Source of the DNA: an uncultured Bacteroidota bacterium
Lineage (GTDB): Bacteria; Bacteroidota; Bacteroidia; Chitinophagales; Saprospiraceae
Length of the DNA: 18,410 bases
Assembly (NCBI GenBank): GCA_937876435.1
Contig: CALEIL010000022.1
Span: 1-18,410, forward strand
Direction of reading: 5' to 3'
Shown here: positions 14,223 through 18,410 of the stretch, one piece after another
Numbering within the stretch: position 1 is the first letter of the stretch
How the letters are laid out: every line of letters begins with the position of its first letter
Translations under genes and position numbers: made by a program
Notes under the pieces: generated by a model
What the model was told of the DNA's origin: nothing
What the model saw: the letters and a program-made list of their open reading frames with translations, nothing else
The model's database searches: none

Positions 14223-16829
14223 ATGGTATTCAGTAGGTTGCAATTTCCTGTCTGGGGAATCAAGCCCGGTATGTCTTTTCTTGAATCGCAAAGAATAAGA
14301 TTGATCAACATTTATACCTTCATAGCGGTTCTTTCTTCGATCTTATACGGATTTTTTTTCCTGATCAGATCACCCCACTCAGAAGCATGGATCCTGGCTA
14401 TATCACTCTTGTTGTCCGTCACCTGGATATGGAATTACCATGGAAAAACATCTGTCGCCCGGTTGTGGTTGTACAGCCTGTCATTCATTTACCTGGTTCT
14501 ACTGGCCTCTACATTTGGAAGGGACTCGGGCTTCCAGTTGATCATGATACTGGTTCTGATCAGTGGTATTCTTCTGGTCGAAAAGCCGGAATGGCCCGCC
14601 ATAATTTATTTGTTTGGTATATGCAGTGCTTCCTTCGTTTTTTTGGAAATGACCCAGTACTCTTTAAATTCAAAACCCGCGTTCAGTCGCCACATCGGAT
14701 TGCTGTATTACGTAAACCTTTCGATGACTCTGGCAGGTTCTCTAGCGCTTGCTGTATTTCACGGTGTGAACTATGCCAAAAAATACAGACAAAAGATTTG
14801 GGATCTTGAAATGGCAAACGAGATAGAAAGTACCATCCATTATTTTTCCAGTTCACTTTTTGGTAAAAACACGGTCGATGAAATCCTGTGGGATATTACC
14901 AAGAACTGCATCGGTAGGCTTGGTTTTGTAGATTGCGTCATCTATCTTCTCGATGAGGAAAGGCAGGTTTTAGTTCAGAAAGCGGCTTTCGGAAATAAAA
15001 ATCCCAGGGAGTTTGAAATTTATGAACCAATAGAAATTCAACTGGGCCAGGGGATCGTGGGTGCTGTAGCGCAAACCGGTCAGCCGGAACTGGTCACCGA
15101 TACTTCCAGGGACTCGAGGTATATCGCTGACGACGCTTACAGAATGTCTGAAATCGCTGTTCCTATGGTTTACGAAGGAAAGGTTCTCGGGGTGATTGAT
15201 TCGGAGCATCCGGAGACGGGGTTCTTCACCCAGCGTCATCTTTCCATCCTCCAAACCATTGCTTCGTTGGGTGCCAACAAGATCATCCGGTCTATGGCCG
15301 GGGAGGAAAAGGAAAAAGCGTTGAAACTACAACTGGAAGCAGAGAAAATTAAAGCTATCGACGAACTAAAGACAAAACTATTTACGAACGTTTCTCACGA
15401 GCTCCGCACTCCTTTGACTTTGATAATAGGCACCATTGATAAGAATGTATCGAACGCCGGACAAACGGACTGGGATGTGCTCAAAAGACATACCGATCGA
15501 TTGCTGAGACTGATCAATCAATTACTCGACCTTACCAAACTGGAATCCGGTTCATTTACATTGCATCCCCGCCCCGGCGATATTTCATCTCTACTTCGGA
15601 TGATTATTTCCCTGTTTTGCTCAGCGGCTTCTTCTCGGAATATTTCGATCGAAGACAACATCCCTCTGGAACCCATATGGTTAAACTTTGATCAGGATGC
15701 TCTGGAGAAAATATGCTTCAACCTGATATCCAACGCCGTCAAATTTTCCAGGAATGATTCTTCTGTTTTTGTGAATTTCAAATACACGGATCAATTGGTT
15801 CTTGAGATTACTGACCAGGGAATGGGAATTCCCGTCAAAGACCACGCAAAAATCTTCGAAAGGTTCTATCAGGTGGACGATGGAAGCAGTGGAGGGAGCG
15901 GGATCGGATTGACCATCACGCGTGAATTGGTGGATTTGCACGGTGGAAGTATAGAGCTCAGCAGTACGACAGGAGTAGGAACTACATTTCGGGTGACCTT
16001 GCCTCTTCTCAGGGCGCATCCCCCTGTCCCACAATTGGATACGCCCGGAGACGAAGATATTGACCACGAGGCATCAGTTGAAAAAAACACCGTATTGTTG
16101 GTAGAAGACAACCATGAGATTTCGAACCTGGTCGTCTCTATTTTACAGCCAGGATACCACATCGTTCAAGCATTCAATGGAGAATCAGGGATTGAAAAGG
16201 CTGAATCAATACTTCCCGATCTAATCATTTGTGATATTATGATGCCGGGAATTTCAGGACTTGAAGTGTGTGATTCGCTCAAAAACCGGATGGCCACCAA
16301 TCATATACCCATTATTCTTTTGACGGCTAAAGCAGAGATGGAAAGCAAACTGGAGGGATTGCGTAAAGGAGCCGATGATTACCTGATCAAACCTTTTAAC
16401 CCGGAAGAATTGATGACTCGTGTACAAAATCTGCTCAGTCAACGATCGATTCTCAGGGAAAAATTCCAAAAGATCATCGAACTCCGACCTTCAGAGGTAG
16501 TCATTACCAACGATGAGGAAGTATTCGTCCGGGATCTGATGTCGCTCCTGGAAGCCAACATGGACAATTCTGAATTTGAAGTCAACGATATATGCCGCAT
16601 CATGGGCTTGAGCAGGATGCAATTGTACCGGAAAGTGAAAGCCCTGACCAACCAATCCGTGGCGGAATTTATCCGCAACCAACGATTGAACAGGGCCGCC
16701 TATTTATTGAAGGAAGGAGTATTGGTTTCCCAGGCCGCCTATTCGGTGGGTTACTCCAGTCTTTCAAATTTCTCGAAAATCTTCAAGGAAAAATTTGGCG
16801 TTCCGCCGTCTGAATACCATCCATCATAG
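14223..16829 (+). CDS. Hybrid two-component regulator: 6-TM, GAF, histidine kinase, receiver and AraC output
   Basis: An 868-residue protein that joins sensing, phosphotransfer and DNA binding in one chain. Six predicted membrane helices lie at about 32-50, 55-71, 82-98, 104-120, 125-143 and 158-182. A GAF domain follows at about 205-355, then a coiled linker. HisKA carries the phospho-acceptor His392 in NVSHELRTPLTL. The ATPase domain has Asn504 in NLISNAVKF, DQGMGIP (531-537) and GSGIGL (559-564 region). The receiver domain at 622-740 has acidic residues in LLVEDN, phospho-Asp671 in CDIMMPG, Thr701 and Lys723. The AraC domain at about 765-868 contains GLSRMQLYRKVKALTNQS and AAYSVGYSSLSNFSKIFKEKFGV. 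All catalytic residues are present. It differs from classical gut HTCS proteins, which sense with a periplasmic propeller. An alternative start is the ATG at 14271. The gene 195 bp downstream shares its upstream repeats and is the likely target. Confidence 0.95.
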   Translation: MVFSRLQFPVWGIKPGMSFLESQRIRLINIYTFIAVLSSILYGFFFLIRSPHSEAWILAISLLLSVTWIWNYHGKTSVARLWLYSLSFIYLVLLASTFGRDSGFQLIMILVLISGILLVEKPEWPAIIYLFGICSASFVFLEMTQYSLNSKPAFSRHIGLLYYVNLSMTLAGSLALAVFHGVNYAKKYRQKIWDLEMANEIESTIHYFSSSLFGKNTVDEILWDITKNCIGRLGFVDCVIYLLDEERQVLVQKAAFGNKNPREFEIYEPIEIQLGQGIVGAVAQTGQPELVTDTSRDSRYIADDAYRMSEIAVPMVYEGKVLGVIDSEHPETGFFTQRHLSILQTIASLGANKIIRSMAGEEKEKALKLQLEAEKIKAIDELKTKLFTNVSHELRTPLTLIIGTIDKNVSNAGQTDWDVLKRHTDRLLRLINQLLDLTKLESGSFTLHPRPGDISSLLRMIISLFCSAASSRNISIEDNIPLEPIWLNFDQDALEKICFNLISNAVKFSRNDSSVFVNFKYTDQLVLEITDQGMGIPVKDHAKIFERFYQVDDGSSGGSGIGLTITRELVDLHGGSIELSSTTGVGTTFRVTLPLLRAHPPVPQLDTPGDEDIDHEASVEKNTVLLVEDNHEISNLVVSILQPGYHIVQAFNGESGIEKAESILPDLIICDIMMPGISGLEVCDSLKNRMATNHIPIILLTAKAEMESKLEGLRKGADDYLIKPFNPEELMTRVQNLLSQRSILREKFQKIIELRPSEVVITNDEEVFVRDLMSLLEANMDNSEFEVNDICRIMGLSRMQLYRKVKALTNQSVAEFIRNQRLNRAAYLLKEGVLVSQAAYSVGYSSLSNFSKIFKEKFGVPPSEYHPS

Positions 16830-16837
16830 GGAGTACT

Positions 16838-16850
16838 ATATCCCATAGAT
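16838..16850 (+). repeat. 13-mer ATATCCCATAGAT, second copy of the one at 14042-14054
   Basis: Exact copy of the 13-mer found upstream of the hybrid kinase. It begins 9 bp after the kinase stop codon and lies before the direct-repeat element here, whereas it lies after the element in the other copy. The meaning is unknown. Confidence 0.6.
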
Positions 16851-16877
16851 TGTTAACTCAGGAAGTATTTGCACCGA

Positions 16878-16945
16878 TGATACATCCCCGTCAAAGAATG
16901 ATACATCCCCGATAAGTACACATTTTTGATCGTCATACATTGCGG
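16878..16945 (+). promoter_or_regulatory. Phased direct-repeat element upstream of the secreted repeat protein
   Basis: TGATACATCCCCG occurs twice exactly (16878-16890 and 16899-16911); the match extends to 14 bp with the preceding A. The period is 21 bp. A third, weaker half-site TCATACATTGCGG lies at 16933-16945, 34 bp from the second, compared with 23 bp in the other copy, a difference of about one helical turn. It is positioned 114-147 bp before the start at 17025. Likely binding site of the AraC output domain encoded just upstream (inference). Confidence 0.6.
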
Positions 16946-17024
16946 GCCTTTTACAGAGGATCCCAGAAGGAATGATATACGAGCACATGAACATTATCAT
17001 ATCAATCCTTTAAAATTACTAACT

Positions 17025-18410
17025 ATGAAGATCAGACAAATTATTTTCCTCATTTTATGGACTATCTTATCCATTGTACTAAATCCTTCCCCAGGTCTTG
17101 CGCAAAACATTAAAACCAACCTCAAAGATATGGACCTGGGCTGTATCAGGGACCTTTCTGAGGTCCCTCTGCCGGCTCCCGAAAAGGTGAAAGTCCGCTC
17201 AGATTGCCGAAAAGGGGACGTCGTGGTGAACCATATCCAAGATGTCCTTTCTCAAAGTGATTGTTATTATAAGATCGAAAGGACTTACAGTGTCATAGAC
17301 GCATGTGGAAATAAGGCTAAAATTACCATTATTATTTCCTATGTCTATGATCCGGTTCCAGCCCTGGCTGACCAGACGATATATTTTGATCTGGGTTGCA
17401 ATCCGGATCTGACCAATGCCATTCCCGATCCCGGAGACTTTGAGCCGGACCATTGTGAGGCCCGCGTCAAATGGTTGGGGGATGAAAAAGAAAAGGACGG
17501 TTGTTTTTATTCTCTGATCCGGAAATACCGTATAACTCTATGCAGTCGGGAAAGATATATACTGACCCAGATATACCATTGGATAGAGGATACCACTCCT
17601 CCGGAAATCAAGTGTGAGAACCTGGATCTGGGCTGCAATCCCGATTCCATTCCCACGGTCTTTGATATTCCGGTGACAGATGATTGCGGTGAGGTGACGA
17701 TCATTAATCCTTCTTCCAGCATAGTGGTGAATGGCTGTGAATATCTCATTACTCAGACCATTACTGCTGTTGATCAATGCGGTAACTCAACTACCTGTTC
17801 GCGTACTATCCGGTACACGATTGATACGATTCCACCGGAAGTGCTGCGATGTGGTCGCATAATTGATCTGGGTTGTATCGACAGCATAGGGCAGGTCCCG
17901 CCACCTTTACCTGCTCCTATAGTGGTATCGGATAATTGCAGCGATGTGAGCGTGGAGGTTACGGATACTGTCCTGGAGGAAATCGATTGTAAATCCAGGT
18001 TGATCTATTATTACAAAATCTCAGATCGATGTGGGAATTATACCGAATGTCGCATGGTCTACGAATGGGTGCTTGATACCATACCACCCACGGTGGAATG
18101 CCCGGAGGAGGTTGATCTGGGTTGTAACCCCGTCACGATTCCCGGTCCGGATCCTTCCCGGGTTTCAGCCTGGGATAACTGCGAAATAGTGGATACCCTG
18201 ATCGCCATTGCGGATTATTTGCCCGATGGATGTACGTACCGGCTCGGGTATGTGTATATTTTCGTGGACGCCTGTGGGAACAAAACCAATTGCCTGGAAG
18301 TATTCAAATGGACCGTGGATAATGAACCTCCCCAGGTCAACGGATGCGGGGCTATATTTAACGTTCCCATTGTGAATGGCCAACCCGATATCCCTCCAGC
18401 CCTTCCGGCA
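17025..18410 (+). CDS. Large secreted cysteine-rich HYR-like repeat protein, 3' part outside the window
   Basis: Open frame of 462 codons from the ATG at 17025 to the last base with no stop, so the protein is longer than seen. Residues 1-27 are a signal peptide ending in GLAQ. The rest is built from modules of 79-85 residues, each opening with DLGC (37, 122, 201, 281, 364), then a Pro-rich stretch, DnC, a central GC or DC, a DxCGN motif (in modules 1, 3, 4 and 5; lost in module 2, which reads LCSRER), and closing with DTTPP/DTIPP. A sixth module starts near 437 and lacks DLGC. The plan resembles HYR-like (hyalin-type) immunoglobulin-fold repeats of Bacteroidota surface proteins, with Cys pairs that probably form disulfides. 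Such proteins often end in a gliding-motility or type IX secretion signal; that end is not visible here. It is probably controlled by the adjacent hybrid regulator. Confidence 0.9.
   Translation, partial: MKIRQIIFLILWTILSIVLNPSPGLAQNIKTNLKDMDLGCIRDLSEVPLPAPEKVKVRSDCRKGDVVVNHIQDVLSQSDCYYKIERTYSVIDACGNKAKITIIISYVYDPVPALADQTIYFDLGCNPDLTNAIPDPGDFEPDHCEARVKWLGDEKEKDGCFYSLIRKYRITLCSRERYILTQIYHWIEDTTPPEIKCENLDLGCNPDSIPTVFDIPVTDDCGEVTIINPSSSIVVNGCEYLITQTITAVDQCGNSTTCSRTIRYTIDTIPPEVLRCGRIIDLGCIDSIGQVPPPLPAPIVVSDNCSDVSVEVTDTVLEEIDCKSRLIYYYKISDRCGNYTECRMVYEWVLDTIPPTVECPEEVDLGCNPVTIPGPDPSRVSAWDNCEIVDTLIAIADYLPDGCTYRLGYVYIFVDACGNKTNCLEVFKWTVDNEPPQVNGCGAIFNVPIVNGQPDIPPALPA

Overview
The window looks like a chromosomal segment of a Bacteroidota bacterium, probably of the Saprospiria type. 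The class-level guess is inference. The evidence is: signal peptides followed by a PorT-like outer-membrane barrel; a hybrid two-component regulator (kinase, receiver and AraC domain in one chain); a secreted HYR-like repeat protein typical of surface or gliding-associated proteins in this phylum; TAnnTTTG-type -7 boxes; and start codons mostly without a Shine-Dalgarno sequence. I see no phage, insertion sequence, CRISPR array or origin.

Left half (139-10948), all on the minus strand. Read in transcription order it holds a PVC-type lipoprotein (beta-propeller, HEAT-like, cytochrome c and discoidin domains). Next comes a purple-acid-phosphatase-like protein whose catalytic motifs are degraded, separated from the first gene by three perfect 18-bp repeats. 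Then come a PLP-dependent aspartate-type aminotransferase, a formylglycine-type sulfatase lipoprotein, a TPR-LuxR regulator, an exported amidohydrolase and a small secreted protein of unknown function. Sulfatase and regulator are only 45 bp apart. The set of exported enzymes and a sugar-binding-like module suggests processing of sulfated or decorated organic matter outside the cytoplasm, but no substrate can be named.

Middle (11087-13913). A VOC/PhnB-like protein on plus, a tRNA-Gln(UUG) on minus with its own -7 box and terminator, a DinB-type Y-family polymerase on plus, and a small outer-membrane beta-barrel protein closed by a textbook intrinsic terminator.

Right end (13914-18410), on plus. 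A six-TM/GAF hybrid kinase with an AraC output domain is followed by the first 462 codons of a large secreted cysteine-rich repeat protein that runs off the window and has no stop codon. The upstream regions of these two genes share a phased direct-repeat element: 25 of 34 positions are identical, the half-sites are 21 bp apart, and the downstream copy is a perfect 14-bp repeat. They also share an exact 13-mer. This fits an AraC-type output domain binding its own promoter and that of its neighbour, and it is the most interesting signal in the window. The short stretches 1-138, 487-699 and 13022-13218 hold nothing I can identify.
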